A stretch of DNA of 64,000 nucleotides from Mesostigma viride (taxonomy: Eukaryota; Streptophyta; Mesostigmatophyceae; Mesostigmatales; Mesostigmataceae), in NCBI GenBank assembly GCA_009746045.1, contig RPFO01000178.1:808125-872124 (forward strand), given 5' to 3'. A program made the position numbers and the translations under genes. The first letter of the stretch is position 1. Each line of letters starts with the position of its first letter. Below the pieces are notes generated by a model. That model did no database searches. It saw only the letters and a program-made list of their open reading frames with translations, and was not told where the DNA came from. Of this stretch, positions 11,617 through 23,776 are shown piece after piece.

Positions 11617-12266
11617 GACCACTTGCGTGTCCGGGGCATCGCCCCTGCGGTCCGAGGCCCCCTGCCACCACCATTGAGGCGACGACGTGGCCAAGCGTGC
11701 CTAGGCACCCATACACTCAGCCGTGGCTTGCTTAGTGCTGAAGTGCTTGATGCTAAAGGGTGACGCATTGTAGCTTGATGATGGGGCCATCCCACAGTGG
11801 CGTGTAGGACGCTCGAACCATAATTAAAAACAATGTAGGCACTTTGCTGGTTCAACCAGCAGCTTAAGAAAGCTTGCAACAACAAGGCTGCAAGAATGGC
11901 GACCTTCTCTCAATGCCCGTAAGATCCGTGACAGTGACCACCATTCGGTCCATGCATCCATACAAAAGAACAAGGATAGCGAGCCCATGGTAAGGAAGCT
12001 AACTGGGCTGCCTCGCAACAGAACAAGTGCAGTCTGAGCAGGGTGAAGGGGAGAGGGGGATGTTGAGGGAAAAGCCAGCTGGCGAGTTTCCTTGTTGGAC
12101 CATTCTTTTCTTATTCCACTAGCTAGATGCCTGCAGGGATCTCGAGCGATCGATAGCCCCGGGATCAGAACCTGAGCTTACGTAGCTTTCCCGATGTCTA
12201 AGCCATGTACGAAGGAAATTCAAACATCATTTTAGAATCGTTCCCAAAAAGGGTTTGGGCACGTAC

Positions 12267-12398
12267 CTCAGAGCTCGCAAATGCAGTATTTACACTTTTT
12301 GCAGCAGTAGCACCGTGCGCAACAAAGACCCACGAACACCCTGCTAATGCCACACATGCCGCCTTCCTCGTCAGCGCTTCCATATTCAAGAGAAACAT
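12267..12398 (-). CDS. Candidate first exon with signal-peptide-like N-terminus
   Basis: A minus frame from ATG at 12398 (second ATG at 12383) gives 44 codons. The segment TRKAACVALAGCSWVFVAHG resembles a signal peptide: a positively charged start followed by a hydrophobic core. It ends in phase 0 at a consensus donor (GAG then GTACGT). It lies upstream of the ankyrin exons on the same strand and shares their phase, so it is the natural candidate for that gene's first exon. If so, the ankyrin protein would be directed to the secretory pathway. Linkage to the ankyrin exons is inference. Confidence 0.4.
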
Positions 12399-13384
12399 AG
12401 CTAGCGAGCACAATACGTACGAATTACAGCACTCACTGCTATTTCACTGCTAAGGCCACGGCGATGTGAAACTACGTTCAACCGCCGGATGCGGGCAAAT
12501 CGCCCCCCTTTTTCGTTTCGTTAGTTAGCAACGCTGGCGAGCTTGCACTAGGCACATCTCTAGCCCTTTCGAGAAAATCTCCATCGTTGGACCACAAAGC
12601 GGGGAATCCCATTACTCAATTCACGAGCACTTTAAATATTTTCGGATGCCTGAGCCGACTGTACAGGAGGTACCCCGAGACGCTGCCACCATCAAAATGC
12701 TGTTGCAGCATTGTGATCGAATGTGCTTCAGTACTGTACACGTGGCGAAAGTTTCCCGCCTCCAATCGTGCCTCGGGGACCTCCGCGCGGTTTTCGGGTA
12801 ACTCGAGGGTAACTGGGTAACTGTACATTTTACCCCGGTAACTGTACATTTTTATTAGCAGAGCTCTACATTTTATTAGCAGTCTGGCTCCGACCTTATT
12901 AAAAATCTCAGCAGTAGCAGAAGGGGTCTTTTTACTCCATTACGCAGCGTGAGCTGGACTCCAACCCACGGACATTTTGCTAGCTTTTGGGCACACCAGT
13001 AGGCAACGAGGACGGCTTATGGAGGACGCTCGATGCTCGTAGAGCGCGGTCGCGTCTAACAAACCCGATTCTTATCACTGGAAATCGGCACTAGCTCTTG
13101 GCTTTGTTCACAGCTGTGACTTTGCAGAGATTCCAGGCCGCTCTTTGTCGAGATACCCAGAGTAAAATCTCTTCTAGAATTGGGCATGCCGGCACTTTAT
13201 TATCGATAATACTAATAGCGTATGGCACTTTCGCAACAGTTTTTAGCCGTATGCCTGACCTAAAATGCCGGCTTGCTTGAAGCGCCTTTAGACGTCGCGA
13301 GACTTGCCATGAGCACGTTCTTGCCACTTCTCAGATATTGCGACGACGAGCCTGGTACGGCTTTTTTCTGGTGTGGAGCGTGTC
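12399..13384. promoter_or_regulatory. Divergent intergenic region between ankyrin-side gene and RPAP2
   Basis: About 1 kb between a minus-strand first-exon candidate and the plus-strand RPAP2 gene, so it should hold both promoters. I see a small direct repeat of GGTAACTGTACATTTT at about 12815-12855 but no recognisable core promoter motif and no convincing exon. Confidence 0.3.
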
Positions 13385-13558
13385 ATGTCCAGCTCTTCCC
13401 TATTTTTTTCTGCAAACGCTCCAGGTTTCTTTTCGACTAGAAACGGGCCATACCTTTACTAACAATTAGCGGGGAAGTACGGCATGCTTATTACTCTATC
13501 TTGTCCGCACGGCCACGCGCTTTCCCACATCATGCATAATCGTGCTCCGTGGTCGCAG

Positions 13559-16500
13559 AAAATGCTGCGCCCGGCAGTGCTGATGTGCAAGAGCCCGTTC
13601 CAGAGCGCCCCGCTGAGAGCGTTCCCGAGAAGCGACCTGCAAACCAGCACAAGCCCGAGGCACCCTGCGGCACCCCTGGCGGGCCCGTGTCCATTCTTAG
13701 AAAGAATAGTCGAACCTCGCAGGATTGGAGGGAGGATGGAGACTCTGCGGCGGCCGACACCGTCGCCGTGTCCGCCGGTCCAGGAGCCCCCAAGAGGCGG
13801 GTCAGTTTCAACCTTCCCACGTCGGTGAACAGGCATGGCCCGGCCGAGCTCCCCCCCCCTGGAAACGGCTATTCTTGGGGCACCGGCGCCGGCTCGTGCC
13901 CAGCCCCTGCAACGGTCATAATCTCATCTGACGACTGGAGGGACTATCTGGACCCTGCTCGCTGGCCGCGTGAGAAGTCGTCGTCCGCGCACGGCAGTAG
14001 AACTGGCGGCCGGGATGGCAAAAAAGGCCGGGGCCAAAAGGACCGCGTCCACCAGGGGCAGCCGATCACGGGGCATCACTCAAGTAGCTACTCCCAGGGT
14101 GGTGGCATTGTTGTGGGTGACCCTGCAGATGCGGTGGTGATCGACGCCAGGGGGTACTCCACCGTCAAGGGAGCGGCACCAGCTGTCAACAGCAAGTGGC
14201 TGTTGGATGTGTCGGATGCCGCACAGGGGTCGGGTGGGCAGGGGCAGGGCAAGAAGGGCAAGGGTAAGAAAGTTAGGGAGGGCAAGGCGGGCAAGGGTGG
14301 GAAGGCAAACCTTGATGCGGGGGAAAGGGTGGTGGAAGCTGGTTTGGCTGTTCATAAGTGTTCTGAGCGGGGCACGGACGGGGGCGAGTCGGCGGGTGGC
14401 GAGAAGCAGCGACGCCAGCCGCGAACGCCATCGGAAGGAGGGCAAGAGCAGGGGCAGCAGCACATGGATGCACAACAGCAGGGTCAACAACAGCAGCAGC
14501 AGCAGAATGGGCAGCAGAACGGGCAACCGGGTCGGAGCCGTCGCTCGGCCGGGGAGGCGATCGTTGACGTCGCTCGTCGCGTGTACCTGCTGCAGATGCG
14601 CTGGCTGGAGGAGGCATGCGTGGGGGAGCACGAGCTGGAGCTGGGGGTATGTCATTGCAGGCGGGGGGGGGGGGGGGCGGGGGAATGGAGCCGGGGCTGT
14701 GTTGTATGTGCGTTACTGCGTGTTCGGTGTGGTTGTGCCTGTGTTTGTCTTGTGTGAAGCTGTGCTCTTTCACCATGTGTTGTGTGTTTGTTGTGTGTGT
14801 GATCACACCGATGCGAGCTGGGGGTACGTTTTCGGGTGTGCATGTGCGTGTTGCTGGTGATGGTGTCATGCTGCTCTGTAGTGTGTGTGTGTGTGTACCG
14901 TGTGCGTGCATGTCATCAGAGAGAGCCGCGTGTGGAGGTGATGAAGATGGACACGTAGGGAGCTGGAGATGGGTGTGTTTAAGAGTTTTAATTGCCTCCG
15001 TTACGTGAATAACATGTCTATCGGGTGTGGGTGTGTGGGTCGTCAAGAAACAGTCCAGCGGGGAGCAGCGCCCAAAGGTACGTTGTTCGGTGTGAGTGGC
15101 CGCGCTCGTGTGCCAGGCGATGCACCGTAGTGCCTTTGTTGCCTCATGCTGCATGCTGTGAGGCACGCAGCATGAGTGGTCGGGTGTCCGAGTGTGCGTG
15201 CTGGGGGATGTTCGCTGTATGCCTTGTGTACTCACATCTTTTGTGATCGTGTGCCATGCCTTGTGTACTCACATCTTTTGTGATCGTGTGCCATGCTTGT
15301 GGCTTTCCTACTGGCATTTTTTGTACTGGACACGTTCCCGACCGCCCCAGATGGTCAGTCGTATGGTTCTTGGTAGGGTCTGCCCCCCTATTCTTTGTTT
15401 TCTCACACGATCCCCTTGAATACTAGCCTTTTTCATACCAGCATTCTTGCGTACGCCTGCTACTACACGGTCAAGTGGGCGTTCAGCCCCTACGTGTACC
15501 GGACGGAATCCACCACGCTGCCACCTGTTGCTATTTTTGGCTACTTGTGGTGACAGTCTTGTTGTCTATCGCTGTTTTTGGCTACCTGTATTTCTGGTGG
15601 CAGACGCGAGTCTTCACGCCTGCGCAGTTTGACGACGTGTCCCTGGAGCGCCACCTGGCAGGCCGGTGCGGGTACCCTGGCTGCGCAAACCCGGTGGCGC
15701 CGCCCAAGGTGGGTGGCTCCAGTAGGCTGTATAGTGGGGCCAATGGGCTGGTCCGAAACAAGTCGCTGCGATAGGGAATGGAGTAGTACTAGTATGCTTG
15801 CTAATATCAAATGCTTTTATATGTTCTAATAAGAATTACTTATCCGTAGAAGGGGGACTTAGTAATACAGTAAGCGTACTAGTAATGCAAATGTACCATT
15901 TGTTGCGGTGACGAATATATGATCCGTGTGTCGTACCAGAATTGTTATGGGGGTCATTAGTTATCATCGTATGAGGTGTTGCTACCCTTGTGCATGGGCA
16001 TGAGCTCAAGGAGATTCCTAGTTTCCTTAGTGAATAGTTGAGGCGAGGGAGTGGGTCTCGTAGTGCTACCGAAGGGGAGAATAGGAGCTGCGTAGTACTG
16101 GCCATTACTCCAAGGACTCGTGGGGGGGAGGGTGGGGGTGGATGGCGCAGGATGGGTTGCTTCCGATCTCAAAGTGCGTTGGTCTGGAGCAAATGTGGTG
16201 TGGTCGACAAGGGCGACAACGCTGAGCATCCCGGTCTGATTTTCGCGAGGAGCCCTGGTCTGCTTCCTATGCTGCAATCTTGCTGCGGCTCATTCCAGTT
16301 GCTGATGCCACATCTGCTGCTGTTTCATTCCCTTAGTCTCCGCTGCTATTTATCTCCGTATTCGTTTATTCCCTCACCCTGTCCGCTGCTATATGGCCGT
16401 CTGTCGCTGCCGCTGCCACCAGGCGGGCCCCCAGCCGCGGTACCGCATCTCCCTCAAGGACAAGGCGGTGTACGACAGGTCGCGCGCGGCCCGCTACTGT

Positions 16501-19500
16501 CGCCCGCGATGCGCGGTGCTGGCGGCCGAGTACACGCGCGTGCTCGAGGCCATGTGAGTGGCTTGCCTGTGGCATCACCCGGGGAAGTCGTCTCGCATCA
16601 TCGCGCTATGTCCCTTTCTATCAATGCTGCGGTGCTCGGTGCTCAGTGCTCCTCGCTGGGTGCGAGGGTGCGCCCGAGGCCACGCGAGTCCTGAATCCTG
16701 CCTGTTGCTCCTCGCTTGTCCTGTTGCTCCTCGCTTGTCCTGTTGCTCCTCGCTTGTCCTGTTGCTCATAAAGTACTACTCTTGCCATAAGCTCGAGGCA
16801 ACGTGGGCGGCGTCTCTCCGATTCCAGATCACTAGTGGGAACAGTGACAGCTGCGGATCCAGCCACGCGCCTGGGCAGATGTGGGTGGCAGGGGCAAGGA
16901 TTGCCGTGGGGGTGCGGGATTATTGGAAGCGTGGTTAGAGTGCAGTAGCTGACGCATGTATCTAGCCTTCTAGCTGGACACGCACGCGAAGTAGTTTCTC
17001 CGCGGCGGAGCCGGGGCAGAGGTGTTCGTGAGGGGCCGAGGTGTGCTTGGGGTGCCGAGGTGTTCGTGTGGGGCCGAGGTGTTCGTGTGGGGCCGAGGTG
17101 TTCGTGTGGGGCCGAGGTGTTCGTGATGGGGCCGAGGTGTTCGTGCGGGGCCGAGGTGTTCGTGAGGGGCCGAGGTGTTCGTGGGGGGGCGAGGTGTGCT
17201 TGGGGTGCCGAGGTGTTCGTGAGGTGCCGAGGTGTTCGTGTGGGGCCGAGGTGTTCGTGAGGGGCCGAGGTGTTCGTGCGGGGCCGAGGTGTTCGTGAGG
17301 GGCCGAGGTGTTCGTGTGGGGCCGAGGTGTTCGTGGGGGGCCGAGGTGTTCGTGTGGGGCCGAGGTGTTCGTGAGGGGCCGAGGTGTTCGTGAGGGGCCG
17401 AGGTGTTCGTGAGGGGCCGAGGTGTTCGTGGGGGGCCGAGGTGTTCGTGGGGGGCCGAGGTGTTCGTGAGGGGCACACACCGTTGTGCGCCACCTTGGGG
17501 CCACACGAGAAGAGATGTGAGCGGACGCGTGCGGCAGCAGCAAGTGTACGCCCTCGGGGCATGGGGGTCATTGTGTACCTTGTCCGCCCATAAACGCCTT
17601 TTTATATACCTTGGGCGCCCATGACCGCCTGCCGCGGTTGGGGCGAGTACTGGTGTCCAGCTGGAACGACTCAGCTGCACTCCCCGGACCCCACCCAGGT
17701 GTTGTTTCCCACCCACTGTGGTGTGCCCACCGACCCGTGCCTGCACAGCCCTCTGTGCCCGGCCCAACTGCGTGCCTGTTCCACCCCACTTGTGCGCTCC
17801 TGTTCCTGATCACTTGTTCTTGCCCATCCGCGTGTCATGCCCGCAGGCCCCCCCAGGACATGCCTGCGGCTTTCCGGCGGTTAGACGCGCTGATCGCGTC
17901 CCAGGGGGTGACCCAGGGGGTTGTCGCCGCTGTTGGCGACTGCGGCACCGTGTCAACACCGGTTGCGGTTGAGGCGGCAGCATCGCCACCGTTGGATGAA
18001 AAAGGCGAGGAGGCGTCGCCCGATGTGCTGGCATCCTCCTCTGGCAACCTGCCGTCCTCAGCCGCAGCCACATCGCGTGCATTACCGCAGGGACTGCCAG
18101 TGTCGACGTCATCGGCACCGTCATTGTCGCCAGTGTCAGCAGTGTCGTCTTCAGCGGCGGCATCGTCTGCTGCTGCGGCGATTGTTGATCTGGTCGTGAA
18201 GGAGCGGGACACGAGGGTCTTCCAGGGGGGTCTCCCGTCAGCAGGGGCACGCGGCGCCCGTGGGTCATGGTATGCGCCATGTCCTGTCGTCCATCCCTGC
18301 CTACCTTGCGCGCCATGTCCTGTCATCCATCCCTGCCTACCTTGCGCGCCATGTCCTGTCGTCCATCCCTGCCTACCTTGCGCGCCATGTCCTGTCGTCC
18401 ATCCCTGCCTACCTTGCGCGCCATGTCCTGTCGTCCATCCCTGCCTACCTTGCGCGCCATGTCCTGTACGCCCATGTCCTGTAGTCCAATCCTTGGTTAA
18501 TGGCTTACTATAGATGTTTGCTTATCTATCCTACCTATCCTGTTTGTCTGGTTTATCCTACTCATATAATTTATTTGATTATCTCATCTATCATACCTAT
18601 ATCTGATCCAAAAAATTGTATGATCTTACCTATTCACCCTTCCTATCCCATCCACCTGACCACCCTGCGTCCCAGTCGGTATCTTTCCTGACACCCTTCT
18701 TCGCCCTCTGCCTCTTTGGATGTGGCCATCCGCCCCGCCCATGTCTCTCCGCTCATCCAAACACCTACGTCCCCTCTACGCCCCTGTCACAGGGCGTCCA
18801 GCGCGGTGGAAGGCTACGTGCCGGCGTGCGAGTCGCGGCTGGCACCCGCCACCTCACTGCCGCTCCCTGCACTGCCAGCATCATCCTCAGCACCCTCATC
18901 AATATCCTCAGGAGCGCGTGCGCTCGATACCAACACGCAGGCGGATGAGACACATGGCGGGAGTGGCGACGATGATGATGATGAGGGCGACGATAGGATT
19001 AATGCTGCTGGCAGTTGTTGCGGTGGTGATGGTGGCGGCAGCGATGACAAGCGCCAGCGGTACCGCCAGCAGAAAAGGGAGCAGCGTCGCAAGCACAAGT
19101 CAAAGCAGAGCGCGCGCGAGGTGCGAGCACAGCAATTCAAGGACCGCTGCGTGCAGGCGGCCGCGCAGGCCGACACGGAACAGGCTGATGTGGCAAACCG
19201 TGGCGAAAGAAATCTTCCTGCAGGTCACATTGCTAGTGAAAGCGAAGGGCACGGTGCTGAAGATAGTGATAGGGATGGCAGCGCTGAACCGGCTGCACCA
19301 ACTGTGGGGCATAGTGGTGCGGGTGATGGTGCTGCAACCGCTGCAACGGATACTGGTGGCGAAGGTGCCGCAGTCAACACTAGTGTGCTTGGCACAGTAC
19401 GCCCTAGCGGGGTGGATGGGGCGGCTGCACCCCTCACCCCCGCGGCATGTGTGGCAGTCGATGGCGCCATCAGGGGTGATGACGCCAGCGCGGGTGCTTC

Positions 19501-22500
19501 TGTTCATAGCAGGGACGTGGTGGTAGAGCCCAGCAACGGCCGTGGCGGAGATCTGCTCCTGCGGGCGGTGCGTGGTCATAGCAGGGATGCGCCCATGGGG
19601 GGGGGGGGTACCCGAGACGCCAGGGCTGGCCCATCCCTAAATCAAGCCAGGGATGCGGTTGCCAGCTGGGATGCGGTGGCCAGCGGTGGCAGCGGCAGGG
19701 ATGTGGTGGAGCCTGTTGGTATCGGGAACGGTACCTGTCCACCGGAGGCCAGGCCTTCGACGGGGGCCATCTCAGTAGTTGGATCCGCGTCTGAGCCTGT
19801 GACTGCGGACACCCCTGGTCGTCCGACTGGGGTCCGGCCTGTGGTGGGACCAGCCGCAGAGCCCAGCGCAGACGACAAGGCGGGGGCCCTGAGTGGACCA
19901 CCGTGGAAGCCTGGGGAGGAGGATGTGGCCGCTGCGGCGAGTGTGGCAAGTGGGGGGGATGACCAGAGACCAAAAGGTCAACTGGTCACAAGCAGTCAAG
20001 CCACACCCAACGGTGCAGTGGTGTCCAATCATCCGGTGAAGCCAAAGGGTTGCTTGAACGGGGCCAAGCCTGGGCCCATGCCAGAGGATGGTTTAGTGTA
20101 CGACCTGGCGCAGTGGCAGGATGAGGGTAACGAGGACAGTGATGATGAGGAGGGTGCGGAGGAGTGGGACTATGAGGATCGGGAGGAGGACGTTGACTAC
20201 GAGTCGGATGAGGGCCTTCTGCCGGCCATGTCGCAGCGCGAGTGGCAGTTGCGGCGGCACCGAGGGCCCAGCGCGGTGACGCTCGGTGCGTAGAGTTGCT
20301 GTGTTTGTGGGCATGCTTGTTGCTGCTATTATTAGATCTGTGATGTTTGGGTGCATTCCCTTGTCATCATGCTCGCCATCCTGCGTGTCGCTGTTATCAT
20401 CATGGCTGTGGTGGGGTATTCTGTTGCAGTATTTGGGTGTGTACTCTGGAGCTGTCACGCTGCATGGGCTTGGGGGACCCCCGACCTCTCCTGATTCTCA
20501 TAAAGAAATTAGTATTGATGCGGCAAGGCACTGTTCAGGGAGGGTTGTCTATGTGCGTTGTACATTGGTGTGTGCAACACAGGGAAACATCCCTACAGTT
20601 GTACGCCACACCTTTGCCTGGCCGTACTTGTGCCCCAAGTCATCGTGAGCAGTCGCGCCTAGCCACCTAAACAGGTACCCATGGCTCTACCCCCCCACTG
20701 TCCCCCCAATCCCCCTTCCAAAACAGCCCGGTGCGCGTGGGAGGCCCCCCCTCCCCGGGCATTCCGCGTTGAGCTGTCCCCCTTTGGCCTTCTGTGGGAC
20801 TCCCTCCAGGAGTGGACCACCCCCGCCACGCGCCAGCTGCTGGCAGGCACCCCCCTGTGTGAGCTGGAGCTTGAGGACGTGACGGAGGCCAGCGACAGGG
20901 AGCAGCGGCGGCGCGTGCTGGGGGAGGGGCTGGCGCGCGCGCTGCCGTGGGTCATGCGCACGTGCCAGCTGGCAGTCCCCGTCCAAGTGGTCGAGTCCGA
21001 CCTGGTATGGCGAATCTACATTGTGTCATGCGGTGGACAACCTGTGTGGTGCGTGAATGTGCGGTGCGATGGATAAGCCTGCGTAGCGTTTAAGTACTTA
21101 GACGTGCGATGTACAACCTGCAAATTGAGTATATGTCTACATGCACGTCCCTGCTATTGGAGTAAAGATAGGCAGTTGTCTTGTAAAATAACTCTATTCC
21201 TATTTGCATACTTATGTTAGCAATTGCCTGAGTCAGCTCGTCGTGTTCTTCTCTTCCAGCGTCAACTCCGTCCCTTTGAACGCTCCCCTTGTGTTACAGT
21301 AATTAGCCAAGGAGCAAGCGCTCCCCCTTGTGTACAGTCATTAGCCAAGTAGCCCAGGCTTACGTATTTTATGATGATTCTTTTCTGCGAGTCTTCCTAT
21401 CAAGACACGCCGCTCCTTCAATATCTGTTCAGGCCAAAAGTTAGACTTCATGACATCTCCTGCCCCCTGCCAGTTCTCCCCGCGCTTTCCCATTTCTCCT
21501 GGCATCCGCCCGCATGCGCTTACGCCGCTTTTGCACCCCCCTTACGCTGCCTTCATGCTGCCCTCATGCCACCTAGTATTAATAGACCTAGTAGTAATGG
21601 ACAACCTTGATTACGTTCGTTTGCTTGCATTTGCCACCCCCAGTCGGACCTCCTCCAGACGTTCACCTTCCGTCACGCGCTCCCCCCCTTTGACATGGCG
21701 CGGTGGCGGCTGCTGCTGGTTCTATTTATGGACGCGCTGTCCCGGGCCAGGCGAGGCGCGCTGAGGGCCCTGAGGGCGGCTGACGGCAAGCCGTTGCCGC
21801 GCATGGCCAAGGTAGGGCTGTTGCTTGATGAGCTGGATTGTGCTGGCGTACTAATACTTGCATTTAACCCCTAGTCAACACGTTGGATGACTTACTTTGA
21901 GTATGGTCTACCAGCGGGGAGGTTTATTGTGTTGGGAACTAATTAATCAGTTTTCATTAGGTAAGGATTAACAAAGTAATAACATACAAGTCTGTTACAG
22001 CAATAATCCCTAGTCCATGTGTGTGTGATTGACGATATGTAACGCTCTCTCTAAGTACCTAATTTGGCTTATTTCACAAGGTAGATAAAAGTGAGCCGCT
22101 GGTTTCCATTAACACTGTTTTTGGTGTTTGGGTATGCTTCTGCATCAGTGGGCGCAGCGGCCAAGAAATTGCAGGAATGATCACGTAGAACCACTGTGGG
22201 CCAGTAAAGGTAGTGCGGTAGTTGCGAGATGGGTTCAGGCTTGCAACCTGCTGACTACACAGCGGTGCTGCGGTGAGCTAGAGCATGTGCTGGCTGGCTA
22301 TATCACCGACCATGGTGGCTGCGGATGGACACAAGATGGTAAGACGTGGCTGGGGGTCCATCGCTGCTAAAGCTGATGTTATGTGTTCATTTTTATTAAT
22401 ATTATTAATTTTGTTTTTTACTGCAAGCGTTTGGCATGGGTTATTTAGTTAGAAGATTTTACCCTTTTCACTGCATCTTATGTCACAACTGGTACAGTCA

Positions 22501-22919
22501 GTCACGCCATTGGGTTTGCTGGATAAATCGTGGTGAACCCAACTTAAGGCGTGAATGGATGTACTAAATTGTGCTTATTTGAATTATAGATACTTAAATA
22601 AATATACTAGCCTGAACAAGTTTGAGCTAAGGACGCCAAAATCCTTGGCGACCCAACAGTGTGAACTCAACTTAAGCAAACCCAACCTCAGGTGTGAATG
22701 ACTGAACCATGGCCGACTAAGGTTTTTTCCCAGGTTGACTTCTCGGGTCAAGCATGCCTGTGCGTGTTCTGATGAATTTACTTTGACTGTTCCACCCCTG
22801 GTGTCCTGTCCCGTGGGGACCCTCCAAATGTGGTTTAACCCCCCGGGTCACAGGTGGCAGCGGCGGCTGAGCTGACGATGGACCGATACGAGCTGCTGCT
22901 CATGGCCCTTTTCGAGTAG
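13559..22919 (+). CDS. RPAP2: RPAP2/Rtr1 RNA polymerase II CTD phosphatase, eight-exon model
   Basis: Exons 13559-14646, 15604-15708, 16423-16553, 17847-18269, 18793-20285, 20727-21004, 21644-21811 and 22854-22919 (TAG) join in consistent phase, all GT-AG. Rtr1/RPAP2 proteins remove Ser5 phosphate from the Pol II C-terminal domain and help Pol II import. Family marks in order: helix [38 protein letters not shown]; a second zinc pair YCRPRC (C-x4-C plus C-x3-C); AVEGYVP, the conserved A(I/V)EGYVP signature; an acidic region; then plant-type [29 protein letters not shown] and LFMDALS. No in-frame ATG opens the first listed exon. A candidate first exon is 13385-13424 (MSSSSLFFSANAP), whose phase fits and which would give 1263 residues. 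An alternative exon-3 start is 16435. The long N-terminal part has SILR (13690-13701) and RVSF (13798-13809), possible PP1 docking motifs. Identity is firm; the first exon is a guess. Confidence 0.88.
17013..17476. repeat. 18-bp minisatellite, about 26 copies, in RPAP2 intron 3
   Basis: The unit is GGGGCCGAGGTGTTCGTG with minor variants at one or two positions, ending where CACACACCGTTG begins. It lies inside intron 3 (16554-17846) of the RPAP2 model. Because 18 is divisible by three, all frames of both strands stay open over long distances, producing spurious repetitive ORFs on the minus strand. Confidence 0.93.
18278..18472. repeat. 36-bp minisatellite, about 5 copies, in RPAP2 intron 4
   Basis: The unit begins GCCATGTCCTGTCGTCCATC and ends CCTACCTTGCGC. 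It starts 8 bp inside intron 4, just after the donor at 18269/18270, so the exon-4 frame runs straight into it. I place the splice before the array because joining there restores the W[10 protein letters not shown] family sequence. Confidence 0.93.
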
Positions 22920-23170
22920 GCCTGCATGGGCTAACAGATACAAGCTGCTATTCGTGGCTCTCATCAAATAGGCCTTGATGGTCTAAACGATATGAGCTGC
23001 TGCTCACAGCCCTTTTCGAGGAGGCCTGCATGTGCTAACATAAATGGCTGGTGCTGACAGCCCTCCTTGATGAAACCGGCAGGGGTGTAGCCCTTGGGTT
23101 CGTGACTAGGCCTTCAGTAGGCCTTCAGCAGGGCGTTGATGAGTTAGCAACGACATATTTCGATCAGTCC
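22920..23170. other. RPAP2 3' flank with decayed duplicates of its last exon
   Basis: Directly after the stop, three stretches resemble the last exon: ACAAGCTGCTATTCGTGGCT near 22940, ATGAGCTGCTGCTCACAGCC near 22990, and a third near 23045. This looks like local duplication of the exon-8 end ([10 protein letters not shown]) into the 3' untranslated region. No other gene is seen. Confidence 0.45.
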
Positions 23171-23173
23171 ACG

Positions 23174-23330
23174 AGCCACGAGCCAGGAGGTAGCCATGGC
23201 TGACGGCGGAGCTCAGAACTTTCACGTTTGGGCACCAAATTCGGCCATGAATATCACAATCGCTTCGTCTTTCTAAGACGCAGACACTGATCTAATAGCT
23301 ATATATGACCGAAGCTATTACGCAATATCC
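23174..23330 (+). mobile_element. 5' untranslated region of ORF1-only LINE, orphan copy
   Basis: About 155 bp that match, in inverted orientation, the 5' flank of the intact ORF1 element at 26447-26597. Shared blocks include AGCCATGGCTGACGGCGGAG and CGCTTCGTCTTTCTAAGACG. The copy runs to ACGCAATAT, which in the intact element immediately precedes the ORF1 start codon, and is then replaced by a truncated Penelope-like 3' end. Confidence 0.7.
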
Positions 23331-23336
23331 TTTTCC

Positions 23337-23776
23337 CGCCGCCGCACATTTGAAAGTGCTGTCCTCCGGCTTTTTGCCTTTGCACCGTGTGCAGTTCTTG
23401 GACGTTTGGAATCATGGCATGGCTAACGTGATGACTGACTAGCTAGACCTTTTCAGTGGTTTTCCATTTGCGGGTATTTCCTCGTAAATGGTGGGAGAGC
23501 GATCGCAGCAATGGTGCTCACCACTAGACACTCCCGGCCAGTTAGGCTCGAAACACACGCCCTGATCAAGCATGCTGTTTCCGGCCCCACCGTCTAGGTC
23601 ATCTAGTCGCTCTACACGTAAGCCAGCCATAATTTCAATGCACAAGGATACACATTTCCATCACCATTCATCTTCATCATCCTGAACGACTCGAACACGC
23701 GGACAAGATAACGGCAGGCTCGAGCTACCATGGTCCGGATTCTCCCGATTTCTGGCCTGCGCTGGTTGTCTCCTTG
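23337..23776 (+). mobile_element. 5'-truncated Penelope-like element (3' end only)
   Basis: About 440 bp nearly identical to 34377-34814, the 3' end of the larger Penelope-like copy. It ends in the same GTTGTCTCCTTG terminus. A minus-strand frame with GLRVERLDDLDGGAGNSMLD stays partly open in both copies, but I do not consider it a gene. Confidence 0.7.

Noticed and set aside
13098-13327. Short frames upstream of RPAP2
   Set aside because: No similarity and no phase-compatible donor; considered as a first exon and dropped.
14080-15235. Minus-strand frames of 191 and 320 codons opposite RPAP2 exon 1 and intron 1
   Set aside because: Shadows of a GC-rich coding exon and a GT-rich intron; no family resemblance.
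16621-17767. Minus-strand frames of 193-316 codons rich in repeated [13 protein letters not shown]-type sequence
   Set aside because: They are the complement of the 18-bp minisatellite in RPAP2 intron 3. A period divisible by three keeps all frames open.
18720-19973. Frames of 120-268 codons overlapping RPAP2 exon 5
   Set aside because: Out-of-frame or antisense shadows. The frame with AVEGYVP and the acidic tail is the one that joins in phase to flanking exons.
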